From Agathobacter rectalis ATCC 33656 (GTDB lineage: Bacteria > Bacillota > Clostridia > Lachnospirales > Lachnospiraceae): DNA of 64,000 nt. Each line of letters opens with the position of its first letter. Within the stretch, counting starts at the first letter, position 1. Both the position numbers and the translations under genes were made by a program. The stretch lies in assembly GCF_000020605.1 (NCBI RefSeq), contig NC_012781.1, positions 3,039,501-3,103,500 on the forward strand, read 5' to 3'. Below are positions 8,356-16,040 of this stretch, in pieces. The notes under the pieces were generated by a model that made no database searches, was not told where the DNA came from, and saw nothing but the letters and a program-made list of their open reading frames with translations.

Positions 8356-8990
8356 ATCCTGCCCTCCTTAAGTTTTACAATTTCATCAGATAATTCCTCC
8401 AATGTCTGCATATCATGGCATGAAATGATCACAAGTGCTCCCCGCTCTTTCTGTTTTCTAACAACTGATTTAACCATTTCCTTTCCATCATCATCCAGGG
8501 CATTTGTCGGCTCGTCTAATACTACGATATCGGGATTTCCAAGAACTGCTGCCGCAATCCCCAGTCTCTGTTTCATTCCAAGTGAATACTTTTTATATTT
8601 TTTCCTTCCCGCCTGCCCCAGTCCTACATCATCAATTAATCCACGTATTTCATTCTCCACGCTCTTTTTATCCACATTACCATCCACTTTTGCAAGAAGC
8701 TTTAAATTATCCTCTCCGGAATACATATCCAAAAATGCAGGATTTTCCAGTAAAAATCCAATACTCTCCGGAAAATCTATATCTTTTCCAAGTTCTTTGC
8801 CATCAATACACACCTTGCCACTCGTTGGACGGATCAATCCGATAAGTGCTCTCATAAGCATTGTCTTTCCCGAGCCGTTTATTCCCTGAAATCCATATAC
8901 TTTTCCTGATGACATATCCAGATTTATATCCTCAAGCACTATACTTTTATTGATTGTTTTACAAAGCTTTTCTACCTCTATATGTGCCAT
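8346..8990 (-). CDS. ABC transporter ATPase, LanF/BcrA-like with E-loop
   Basis: This 214-residue stand-alone ATPase has Walker A at residues 36-43 (Gly-Ile-Asn-Gly-Ser-Gly-Lys-Thr) and a signature motif Tyr-Ser-Leu-Gly-Met-Lys-Gln at 135-141. Walker B is at 155-160 (Ile-Val-Val-Leu-Asp-Glu), with Pro-Thr-Asn-Ala-Leu-Asp as D-loop and a Ser-Cys-His-Asp H-loop. At the usual Q-loop site it reads Gly-Phe-Leu-Leu-Glu82-Asn-Pro. A glutamate here is the E-loop described for lantibiotic-immunity LanF proteins. Together with two permeases it should form a LanFEG-like exporter. The gene sits two bases from the upstream permease gene. Confidence 0.9.
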   Translation of the reverse strand: MAHIEVEKLCKTINKSIVLEDINLDMSSGKVYGFQGINGSGKTMLMRALIGLIRPTSGKVCIDGKELGKDIDFPESIGFLLENPAFLDMYSGEDNLKLLAKVDGNVDKKSVENEIRGLIDDVGLGQAGRKKYKKYSLGMKQRLGIAAAVLGNPDIVVLDEPTNALDDDGKEMVKSVVRKQKERGALVIISCHDMQTLEELSDEIVKLKEGRICG

Positions 8991-8991
8991 T

Positions 8992-9837
8992 CTAGTTTTC
9001 CTCCTGAATAATGTTATACTTTTTGAACCTTATCACACCCACTATAACTGTTATAAATATTATCAAACACATAGCAGGGATTGCCACTTTGCAATCTATA
9101 CCATCCTCATTTATCCACAAATGCCTTATCAGCATTGCATAATTTCCAATAACAAACAGGCTTTGAAAATATGCTGACAGCAGCAAAACCATGCACATTA
9201 CCATAAAACTGTATATCGGCTTAAGCCAGAGTCCCAGTGCCATTTGTATCTGACATATTGCTACAGATAACATAAACACCATTACTATATCTCCAACCGG
9301 CATTATTGCATCTGGCTTAAGTGACGTATCTGCCCCCAGATTAAAAAGAACAGTCTGCATATCTGTATTTACCTGCATTCCGGACTGTATGCCGCTTATA
9401 CTGCAAAAAGACAGAATTAATGTAAAAATTATCCCAAAGAAAATAATATTGCAGAGCAGATTCCATATACATTTTGACAGCCACCATTTCACACGGCTTT
9501 TTCCCTTTATCAGAAGCTTATTTCCGAAACCGCATAAATTATTCATGGGATAACTCAGAGTCACAAAAAGTATCATTACAAAAAGCAGCATCCATGTCAC
9601 TGGAAATTGAAACACATTTTCCATAGACATTTTATATTTTTCCATACCACCGAAATTATATAGCAGAACATCTCCCATATGCTTTTGTGTACTTATACCA
9701 TACTGCGCATACGAATTCATTTTCTGCCACAGCATAAACAGTACAGCCATTTCAAATATAACCGGAAACAATAATAATTTCAGGTTTTTTATGCAGCCAT
9801 ATTTTATGTCATAACATAACAATTTCCACATTTTCAT
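8992..9837 (-). CDS. ABC transporter permease (LanE/LanG-like)
   Basis: This 281-residue protein has about six hydrophobic segments, at roughly residues 20-38, 80-100, 127-150, 183-205, 211-235 and 250-270. No extracellular substrate-binding domain is seen. It lies between the other permease gene and the ATPase gene, with 10- and 1-base gaps, so the three are one operon. By context it is one half of the membrane part of a LanFEG or BcrAB-type exporter. The sequence alone gives no substrate. Confidence 0.8.
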   Translation of the reverse strand: MKMWKLLCYDIKYGCIKNLKLLLFPVIFEMAVLFMLWQKMNSYAQYGISTQKHMGDVLLYNFGGMEKYKMSMENVFQFPVTWMLLFVMILFVTLSYPMNNLCGFGNKLLIKGKSRVKWWLSKCIWNLLCNIIFFGIIFTLILSFCSISGIQSGMQVNTDMQTVLFNLGADTSLKPDAIMPVGDIVMVFMLSVAICQIQMALGLWLKPIYSFMVMCMVLLLSAYFQSLFVIGNYAMLIRHLWINEDGIDCKVAIPAMCLIIFITVIVGVIRFKKYNIIQEEN

Positions 9838-9847
9838 ATATGCATCC

Positions 9848-10696
9848 TCACATTACATCCTTTTTATGCATCAAAACCATATTAACCGCAATTGTTATAG
9901 CAGCCATTAACATAGACATTAAAACTATGATCCAAAGTTTTGCCGGATATCCGGTCTGTACACATTTGGTAAAATAAAATGGTGAAAATTGATAATTTTC
10001 TGCCCCAGGAGTATTTGAAAACAACATATTATTAAGTACATTTAATACCATGCAGACAACAAACGGAAAAATACAATTAACCCATTTATATTTAATAAAT
10101 AGTGCCGACAGCATCGTAATACATGCCAAAGCTCCACAAAACATAAAATCAACCAGCATATATACCGCTACATAAGCAAATGGCTGTGTATAATACAAGC
10201 TTGAAAATAGAGAATTGCCAAAAACACCATACATAGTGTCATATGTAGGAACAGGTGTTATTGCCGGAATAAACATCGCAGTCAGCATAAAATTGATGAT
10301 TAACGGCACTACCATTGCAAGACCACCGGCAATAAATGTTGCCAGAAATTTGGCTGTCAGATAGCTTTTCTCTCCTGCTCTTACCAGCATCTGACGCATA
10401 TATCCGCTATTTTTTTCTCCGCAAAATGACCAGCCATACGGCAATGCGATAAGCAGCGGAAACACAAAAAAGTATAGTGATGACCCCAGCGAAAAGCCTT
10501 CACCACCAATCCAATGATTAAATAGCGTAAATCCCTCATAACAAGGATTGATACCATCATATATCTGACTGTTGTATACAAGATTTACATTATAAACCAG
10601 TCCTACTATGCCAATAATAGTTCCTATGATTATGGATATGGCAAAATATCTGGTCTTAATCGCCTTGTTAAGCTCAATTTGTAATACATTTTTCAT
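9848..10696 (-). CDS. ABC transporter permease (ABC-2 / LanE-like)
   Basis: This 282-residue protein begins with a cytoplasmic segment (Leu-Gln-Ile-Glu-Leu-Asn-Lys-Ala) typical of ABC-2 permeases and has six predicted helices. A Gly-Glu-Lys-Asn-Ser-Gly-Tyr-Met-Arg-Gln segment at about residues 94-103 matches the coupling-helix region of the family. It starts three bases after the lipoprotein stop codon. It probably pairs with the adjacent permease to make a heterodimeric exporter driven by the E-loop ATPase. A role in self-protection or in export of the secreted protein upstream is inference. Confidence 0.8.
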   Translation of the reverse strand: MKNVLQIELNKAIKTRYFAISIIIGTIIGIVGLVYNVNLVYNSQIYDGINPCYEGFTLFNHWIGGEGFSLGSSLYFFVFPLLIALPYGWSFCGEKNSGYMRQMLVRAGEKSYLTAKFLATFIAGGLAMVVPLIINFMLTAMFIPAITPVPTYDTMYGVFGNSLFSSLYYTQPFAYVAVYMLVDFMFCGALACITMLSALFIKYKWVNCIFPFVVCMVLNVLNNMLFSNTPGAENYQFSPFYFTKCVQTGYPAKLWIIVLMSMLMAAITIAVNMVLMHKKDVM

Positions 10697-10699
10697 ATG

Positions 10700-11401
10700 C
10701 TACTCCAATCTGAGATCTATAAACTGCCTGTTCTCTTCATCACCATTAAAGTTTACCGACAGATAAAGCTTGCTTAAGTCCATATTATCAATCTGCAGCA
10801 ATGCCGGATCTACACAAAATCCTATCTGAGCATCAAGCGACTGCCCCTGCACCAGTGTATAATCATATATCCCATGCTCATTGTCCTTTGCATTTGAAAA
10901 ATAAATCGGATACCCTAAAAGCTGACAGGCACCATTAATTTCATATACCAGGGAAATATCCCCAACAGTGCATATTTCATCCTCGATATTTTTTACAGAT
11001 ATATCGCAAAGCAGAAGCTTTCCGCAGGCCACCTCATCCTTTTTCAGTATCGCAGGCTTTTCGGGATCAGCTCCCATATAATAATCGGTTTCTATAAGTT
11101 TATCCTGCACACCATCAATTTCAGCCGCAGTATCATATATTTTTACACTATTTACAATATAACTTTTGGCAACGTATTCTCTATTTGTGCCGTAATCCAC
11201 GTTTTTCACCTGAATTTCATCTCCAATATTATAAATATCACTTTCATTATCTATCACTATATCCTCAACCTCAGGTCTATCGCTTTCATCACCTTTACCC
11301 AGGTTGACGTAGCTTTGTTTTTGATTTGACGAGCAGCCTGAAAATGTGGTTATAAGCATTGAAATTGCCATGATTGCAGTGAATATTTTTCTCTTATCCA
11401 T
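10700..11401 (-). CDS. Lipoprotein in the agr-linked ABC cassette
   Basis: This 233-residue protein has a signal peptide ending in a lipobox (Thr-Phe-Ser-Gly-Cys23), so it should be anchored to the outer face of the membrane. The mature region begins with an acidic linker and continues as a beta-rich domain. Asp-Tyr-Tyr-Met-Gly at about residues 106-110 and several Ile-x-Asp repeats are visible, but no catalytic motif. It may share a fold with the membrane-anchored protein that ends the operon. In LanFEG/LanI-type systems the lipoprotein binds the peptide outside the cell; a similar role here is only inferred from position. Confidence 0.75.
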   Translation of the reverse strand: MDKRKIFTAIMAISMLITTFSGCSSNQKQSYVNLGKGDESDRPEVEDIVIDNESDIYNIGDEIQVKNVDYGTNREYVAKSYIVNSVKIYDTAAEIDGVQDKLIETDYYMGADPEKPAILKKDEVACGKLLLCDISVKNIEDEICTVGDISLVYEINGACQLLGYPIYFSNAKDNEHGIYDYTLVQGQSLDAQIGFCVDPALLQIDNMDLSKLYLSVNFNGDEENRQFIDLRLE

Positions 11402-11511
11402 AAATTTTCTCCTACCACTTATAATTCAATAAAATGATTGAAAAATCCAAAAGTATCCTTGATGCTTGCATGCTTGCATTTTTAAGTATATCTTTTGGCC
11501 CTTATATCACA

Positions 11512-11557
11512 AAGTACGTTTTATCATACTATAATATATTTATGATAAAACGTACTT
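11512..11557 (-). terminator. Perfect 16-bp stem-loop between secreted-protein and lipoprotein genes
   Basis: AAGTACGTTTTATCAT (11512-11527) pairs with 11542-11557 without mismatch across a 14-base loop. It lies just after the stop codon of the secreted-protein gene. On the minus strand it is followed by TTGTGATAT rather than a long T run, so it may be a leaky terminator or an mRNA-stabilising processing hairpin. Either would give more of the secreted protein than of the transporter. Confidence 0.65.
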
Positions 11558-11572
11558 CATAATTTTTATTTT

Positions 11573-11989
11573 CTAATTAGCAGCCTGATATGTCCCTGCA
11601 CAATCAGGACTCCATTTTCCACTTACTCTTCCGCTAACCCCAGACTTTGCCGATGTGATTCCAAGTTTACACTGTAAATATCCAGATTCTTTTATTGTAT
11701 TCCTTATTCTTCTTTGCGTTCCACTAGGAATAATTGCACGTCCATTAACTGTTTTGTTGATATCTCCAGATGTTAAAGACTGCACCCATAAATCAAATCC
11801 CGATTGATTATATATATAGTGTGACGATGCATCAGTCTTATCTCTTAGCTCTGTATATGCAGACGTACTATAGCTAAATGAAACAACTTTACTAGGCAAG
11901 TAGGTATCACGACAATTATTCGCAAGTACAGGAATTCCCGTTGTCATTATTATTCCAGACATGAATAAAGCCATTATTGTTTTTTTCAT
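11573..11989 (-). CDS. Secreted DUF2712-like protein of the agr cassette
   Basis: This 138-residue protein has a clear Sec signal peptide (Met-Lys-Lys-Thr, hydrophobic core, cleavage expected after Val-Leu-Ala23). The mature part of about 115 residues has Cys26, Cys107 and Cys130 and a C-terminal segment with Ser-Gly-Lys-Trp-Ser-Pro-Asp. That segment and the overall layout resemble the DUF2712 family of small secreted proteins found next to bacteriocin-type ABC transporters. This is a pattern-level match, not a proven one. It is preceded by the agrD-like gene 18 bases upstream, with an AGATTGGAGG ribosome-binding site, so its synthesis is probably tied to quorum sensing. Confidence 0.65.
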   Translation of the reverse strand: MKKTIMALFMSGIIMTTGIPVLANNCRDTYLPSKVVSFSYSTSAYTELRDKTDASSHYIYNQSGFDLWVQSLTSGDINKTVNGRAIIPSGTQRRIRNTIKESGYLQCKLGITSAKSGVSGRVSGKWSPDCAGTYQAAN

Positions 11990-12007
11990 AATAAACTAAC
12001 CTCCAAT

Positions 12008-12175
12008 CTAAATATCATTTCTTTTACTTGCTGCTACAAATTCTCTCATCTTGTCAGGCTCCTTAGGCTGATAATAAAGCCCCCAGCAAAATTCTAATGC
12101 CTGCGGTGCAACGATTTCTGCTAACCGGCATAACAAATTCTTTTCTTTGGTCTGACTTTTCTTATGTTCTTTCAA
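12008..12175 (-). CDS. agrD: AgrD-like cyclic lactone autoinducer precursor
   Basis: This 55-codon gene is easily missed because it starts with TTG (12175-12173), nine bases after a GGAGGAGG site. The peptide has a basic and amphipathic leader (residues 1-28), then Phe-Cys30-Trp-Gly-Leu-Tyr34 and the tail Tyr-Gln-Pro-Lys-Glu-Pro-Asp-Lys-Met. This matches the layout of clostridial AgrD proteins, in which Cys opens a five-residue thiolactone ring and a Gln-Pro-x-x-Pro acidic tail is cut off by AgrB. The predicted signal ring is Cys-Trp-Gly-Leu-Tyr. A matching agrB lies 223 bases away on the opposite strand. The ring boundaries are inference from alignment with known AgrD peptides. Confidence 0.8.
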   Translation of the reverse strand: MKEHKKSQTKEKNLLCRLAEIVAPQALEFCWGLYYQPKEPDKMREFVAASKRNDI

Positions 12176-12242
12176 ATTTTAATGCCTCCTCCTTCGTATT
12201 ATGCTTGTCAATTGGCACTTTCATATTACCTCATTTTCTCTC

Positions 12243-12271
12243 ATATAACTGTATTTCTTCTTAATAGTCAA
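12243..12271 (-). promoter_or_regulatory. Promoter for agrD and the secreted-protein/ABC operon
   Basis: TTGACT (12271-12266) and TTATAT (12248-12243) have a 17-base spacer on the minus strand, about 68 bases upstream of the agrD start codon. Confidence 0.65.
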
Positions 12272-12275
12272 AAAT

Positions 12276-12310
12276 GAGGAGTGAGCGGTCTTATCAACCA
12301 CTCACTCCTC
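12276..12310. promoter_or_regulatory. Inverted repeat between divergent agr promoters
   Basis: GAGGAGTGAG (12276-12285) is perfectly repeated in inverse at 12301-12310, with GGT/ACC inner pairing. It abuts the minus-strand -35 box and lies about 25 bases before the plus-strand -35 box. It could be an operator for the LytTR regulator or a bidirectional terminator, since short T runs follow on both strands. Confidence 0.55.
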
Positions 12311-12333
12311 GTTTTCATCCACTTATCCATAAA

Positions 12334-12363
12334 TTACAATTTCTTTATAAAAAAATATATAAT
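12334..12363 (+). promoter_or_regulatory. Promoter for agrB-agrA-agrC
   Basis: A consensus TATAAT at 12358-12363 has a weak -35 (TTACAA, 12334-12339) 18 bases upstream. It lies 35 bases before the agrB start codon. The poor -35 box would suit an activated promoter. Confidence 0.55.
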
Positions 12364-12398
12364 AGATTTATTCATAATTTTATGTAAGGAGACCAGCT

Positions 12399-12983
12399 AT
12401 GAAATCTATTGGAAAATGCTTATCCGAAAAATATGTTTTAAATGGAATTATTGAATCTCATTTTAGTGATGCATATGCTTATATTTTTGACTACATGTTT
12501 AATTTCATATTATACAATTTATCACTATTAACTTTAGGTTTTTTATTTCACCATCCGATAGCCGTTACAATATATATTATCATTACAGGATCTTTACGTG
12601 CTGTAACCGGTGGGTATCATTGCAAAACACGTATTTCATGCTATATACTATCATATACTGTATTTTCTATATATCTTTTAACTATTGCCACTATACCTAT
12701 GATTTCTGCATATATCTTGATACCCATATATATTATTTGCTGGATTTTAATATTAGTGGTTTCACCTGTTGACACACCTAACAAAGTATTTAGTAAGTCA
12801 GCTAAAAAGACAGCCCGGAAAAAAACCTATATTATTTTTTTCTTCAATTCCATATTTACAATTCTGTCACTTTTGTTACACTGGAATAAAGGTTTAATTT
12901 TTATTGATTTAAGTCTCATAATATGCGCAACAGGTCTTTATACCGGATATATTTCAAATATAAGGAGGCATCATGAATCTTAA
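12399..12983 (+). CDS. agrB: AgrB-like peptide-processing membrane protease
   Basis: This 194-residue protein has about six hydrophobic helices and the AgrB signature Gly-Gly-Tyr-His74-Cys-Lys-Thr-Arg-Ile-Ser-Cys81. His and Cys are spaced by seven, as in S. aureus AgrB His77/Cys84, the catalytic pair of this cysteine protease. AgrB cuts the C-terminal tail of AgrD and closes the thiolactone ring. An AAGGAGA site lies nine bases before the ATG. Its end overlaps the response-regulator start by 11 bases. In most agr loci agrD follows agrB directly; here the agrD candidate is on the other strand. Confidence 0.93.
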   Translation: MKSIGKCLSEKYVLNGIIESHFSDAYAYIFDYMFNFILYNLSLLTLGFLFHHPIAVTIYIIITGSLRAVTGGYHCKTRISCYILSYTVFSIYLLTIATIPMISAYILIPIYIICWILILVVSPVDTPNKVFSKSAKKTARKKTYIIFFFNSIFTILSLLLHWNKGLIFIDLSLIICATGLYTGYISNIRRHHES

Positions 12984-13698
12984 TATAGCAATATGCGACG
13001 ATGATACAAACGATATCGCAATAATGAAAAAGAATATTTTACAATACACAATAGAAACTGATAACAACATTGTCGTATCATCTTATTTTTCAGCGAGTGA
13101 TATACTTTCAGACTACAAGAATCATCTCTATCAGATAGTACTTCTGGATATAGAAATGCCAGACATAAATGGTATGGAACTTGCCAGACAACTCCGGGAT
13201 ATGGATGATGATCTGCTCATTATATTTACAACATCCTATCCGGAATATATGCACGAAAGCTTTGAAGTCCAGCCATTTCAATTCATAACAAAACCGGTCG
13301 ACTATACAGCTATATACAAGCTTTTTAACAATATTATCAAAAAATTATATCGAAACTCAAAAAGTATCGTTATAATTGATACTGATGGTGAAAAAAATTT
13401 TGTACCTTTAAGCGATCTTCTTTATATTTCATCAATGAAAGAAAATAAGTTACATCTCAGATATCAACTTACTGACAGAGCATTGATATCCAAAGGCACT
13501 TTATCCGAAGCAGAAAAACGACTTTCTTCTCACGGATTTGTTTCACCTTCAAGAGGATTTCTGGTAAATTTACACCAGATCAGATCAATTACTTCCACGC
13601 GGCTTTTACTGAATAACGGCTTTGAACTTCCAATCAGCCGGAGAAGATCCAAGGAATTACAAAATATCTACTCTCAGCACATTATTAATATATTATAA
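12973..13698 (+). CDS. agrA: LytTR-family response regulator (AgrA-like)
   Basis: This 241-residue protein has an N-terminal receiver domain with acidic pocket Asp9/Asp10 and the phosphorylation site Asp59 (Leu-Leu-Asp-Ile-Glu-Met-Pro-Asp). A conserved Thr is followed by Lys in Ile-Thr-Lys-Pro-Val-Asp. The C-terminal LytTR DNA-binding domain (about 135-238) includes Ser-Pro-Ser-Arg-Gly-Phe-Leu-Val-Asn-Leu. It should bind repeats in the divergent promoter region when phosphorylated by the neighbouring kinase. It overlaps agrB and precedes agrC by 18 bases. Confidence 0.92.
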   Translation: MNLNIAICDDDTNDIAIMKKNILQYTIETDNNIVVSSYFSASDILSDYKNHLYQIVLLDIEMPDINGMELARQLRDMDDDLLIIFTTSYPEYMHESFEVQPFQFITKPVDYTAIYKLFNNIIKKLYRNSKSIVIIDTDGEKNFVPLSDLLYISSMKENKLHLRYQLTDRALISKGTLSEAEKRLSSHGFVSPSRGFLVNLHQIRSITSTRLLLNNGFELPISRRRSKELQNIYSQHIINIL

Positions 13699-13716
13699 AT
13701 TTAAGGAGACAAGTTT

Positions 13717-15024
13717 ATGAAAATAGTATTGTTGAATTTATTGGACAGCATGATGTCCGGTGCAGCAGCCTTTATATTTTTTCAGACAATTCTTGGAAAG
13801 AAGAAATCCCAACTGCCATATTATATAATACTTCTCATATTTGTATGCAGCTTTACTATTTATGCAGCCATTACATCTATTTTAATTGGCAATACATCGA
13901 CACTGGCAGTTTATTTACGTTTAACCTTATCATCTTTACTTTGTTTCTGCCTAAGTTTTCTTTATTCAGCCAATTTGCGAACTAAAATACTTATATCCAT
14001 CAGTACTACTATATTATGCTCTATCTTTGAAGCTTTTTCGTATTACATTATTACAAGCATTTACTCATATCGAGTCGAAAAAGATACTATGGATTTTTTA
14101 GTATTCTCCAATATATCGCTTATGGCGAATATGTTTTTCCTTATTTTTTCAATACTGATTCATTTTATCTGGAAAAAGGAGGCTTTTGTTCATTCTTTAA
14201 GTTATACAATAATTTTATTGGTTATTCCGGTACTTTCTATGTGCCTGTTACTATCAAAACCAATTTTATATCTAAATATAAATATTCCGTCTGCCTTTTT
14301 CATTTTAGCAGCCTTTGTATTGTTTATAAATATTATGAACTATATATTGTTTTACAACGTCCTCGAAAACGAAGAGCTCCGCTTTCAGCTTACCATCCAA
14401 AAAGAACAGATTGAATTTCAGCGCAACAAATACGAGCAACTGGGTGCTGCCTACAAAAATATACGTAGCTTTATGCACGACACCAAAAAGCATCTGTTTT
14501 ATATTGAAAATTGTGTTACTGAGAAAAAATATGACGATATAATCCCTTATTCTAAAGAGATTATGCACGACCTCGAATCACGCTATTGTACTATTAATAC
14601 AGGAAATCTCGTTATAGATGCCTTTGTAAGCAACCTGCTGCTTCAGACAAAAGCCCAAGGTATCACTCTGCACACCAATCTGAAATTTGACAAAGCCACT
14701 ATTCCTGTCAATGATTATCACCTGACTATCATTCTCGGAAATCTGCTTGATAATGCGCTTAATGCCTGCCGTGGACAAATCGGAGCAAATATCAAGGTTG
14801 CGGTAAGAACTGTAGACGGCACCTTTACCATACACGTTGCAAACACATATGTGATTGCAGATCCTGACAAGGCACCTGATGATTTTGAAAAAATAGATTT
14901 TATTCACGGATATGGTCTGAAAAATGTAAAGGACTCAGCCGAGGCATGCGGTGGTTTCTGCGTGATCCATCATGAAAATGATGTATACTCTGCCACTGTT
15001 ATAATACCTATTCTGAATCCTTGA
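13717..15024 (+). CDS. agrC: AgrC-like sensor histidine kinase (GHKL ATPase)
   Basis: This 435-residue kinase has six or seven transmembrane helices over residues 5-215, then a coiled-coil linker. A DHp-like helix carries Phe-Met-His254-Asp-Thr-Lys-Lys-His. The ATP-binding domain shows an N-box with Asn342 and Asn346 (Gly-Asn-Leu-Leu-Asp-Asn-Ala-Leu-Asn-Ala) and a G-box Gly-Tyr-Gly-Leu-Lys-Asn-Val near 409. This is the HPK10 type, which senses the cyclic peptide through the membrane domain and phosphorylates the LytTR regulator. It is the last gene of the rightward agr operon. Confidence 0.92.
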   Translation: MKIVLLNLLDSMMSGAAAFIFFQTILGKKKSQLPYYIILLIFVCSFTIYAAITSILIGNTSTLAVYLRLTLSSLLCFCLSFLYSANLRTKILISISTTILCSIFEAFSYYIITSIYSYRVEKDTMDFLVFSNISLMANMFFLIFSILIHFIWKKEAFVHSLSYTIILLVIPVLSMCLLLSKPILYLNINIPSAFFILAAFVLFINIMNYILFYNVLENEELRFQLTIQKEQIEFQRNKYEQLGAAYKNIRSFMHDTKKHLFYIENCVTEKKYDDIIPYSKEIMHDLESRYCTINTGNLVIDAFVSNLLLQTKAQGITLHTNLKFDKATIPVNDYHLTIILGNLLDNALNACRGQIGANIKVAVRTVDGTFTIHVANTYVIADPDKAPDDFEKIDFIHGYGLKNVKDSAEACGGFCVIHHENDVYSATVIIPILNP

Positions 15025-15073
15025 ATTAATTCATCAACAAAAAGGATAACCTATCCATCTGAAATCCGATTTT

Positions 15074-15730
15074 CTACAACACCTTTGAACCATTTGCCGT
15101 AAGCTTAAAAGTTGCACCTAGCACCTCCGCTGCGCCACGACACATCATCATTCGACCCAGGAAAATTTCAAAATACTCATACATAGAGCAGATTTTCGTA
15201 TCAATCTGCAGATTAAGCGCTATGACTTTTTTATCCATATTTATTTTAAGAGCTGCATCTGTTACTGCATAATTTACCCTGTCGTGTATATCAAAATTTT
15301 CTTTTGCCTTGTTCCTTACACGGTTTCTGCGCACATCGGTTTTATCTGCTATGATGAGTGCTGCTGAAATAGGATCCGTTGCCCCTCCGGTTGACTCATC
15401 ATGATGTCCTATCGCAGACACAACCGTTATCCTATCCTTCAGACTCATATCTGTTTCTTTGAGTATCTCGTTTGCCAGTATTGCACCATATTCCGCATGA
15501 CGGCTTCTGTTTACCACATTTCCGATATCATGCATAAATCCCGCGATTTTTACCATTTCAATATCAGATTCGCTGTAGCCGAATTTCTTTAATATATATG
15601 CTGCTCTTTTGGCTACCATTGTGCAATGAGCTACCGAATGGTCTGTAAAGCCCAATACTCCAAGGTTTTCATTCCCTTTCTTTAAACATTCACAGACCTC
15701 CTTATTCTTTTTTATCTCATCGTATGTCAA
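15074..15730 (-). CDS. HD-domain phosphohydrolase
   Basis: This 218-residue protein has the HD metal-binding pattern: His at about residue 32-36 (Asp-His-Ser-Val-Ala-His), His-Asp at about 68-69 (Phe-Met-His-Asp-Ile-Gly-Asn), and later Gly-His-His-Asp and Asp-Lys-Thr-Asp. HD proteins hydrolyse phosphomonoesters or phosphodiesters of nucleotides; the substrate here is unknown. The start is TTG (15730-15728) with AGGAGG seven bases upstream, and an ATG alternative is not supported by a better site. It faces the agrC gene tail to tail. Upstream, 15731-15967 holds no gene I can support. Confidence 0.85.
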   Translation of the reverse strand: MTYDEIKKNKEVCECLKKGNENLGVLGFTDHSVAHCTMVAKRAAYILKKFGYSESDIEMVKIAGFMHDIGNVVNRSRHAEYGAILANEILKETDMSLKDRITVVSAIGHHDESTGGATDPISAALIIADKTDVRRNRVRNKAKENFDIHDRVNYAVTDAALKINMDKKVIALNLQIDTKICSMYEYFEIFLGRMMMCRGAAEVLGATFKLTANGSKVL

Positions 15731-15967
15731 ATTATTGCCTCCTGTTTTGTTACTTAATCATAAATTATAGTCTGCTTTTCATAAAAATATTCGTACATGT
15801 TTTGTAATCTTTATTTCTGCACTTATAAGCGTAACAAATAATTGAAAATATATTGAGGTGGCTGTGTAAAATTTGTGGGAAATTTTCTATTTACTATTGA
15901 TATATTTTGCATTGACATATTTTGTTGCATATTTTCCTCCTTTATGCATATATTTGACTAAAAAATA

Positions 15968-15992
15968 TGCAGATACTCAATAAGTATCTGCA
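15968..15992 (-). terminator. Terminator of the cation antiporter gene
   Basis: A perfect 10-bp stem (TGCAGATACT) with a 5-base loop lies about 50 bases past the antiporter stop codon. On the minus strand it is followed by TATTTTTTAG. Confidence 0.85.
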
Positions 15993-16040
15993 CATTTTCT
16001 AAGTAATATTATGCATTAAAGGTTCAAAAGGTATTTTACC

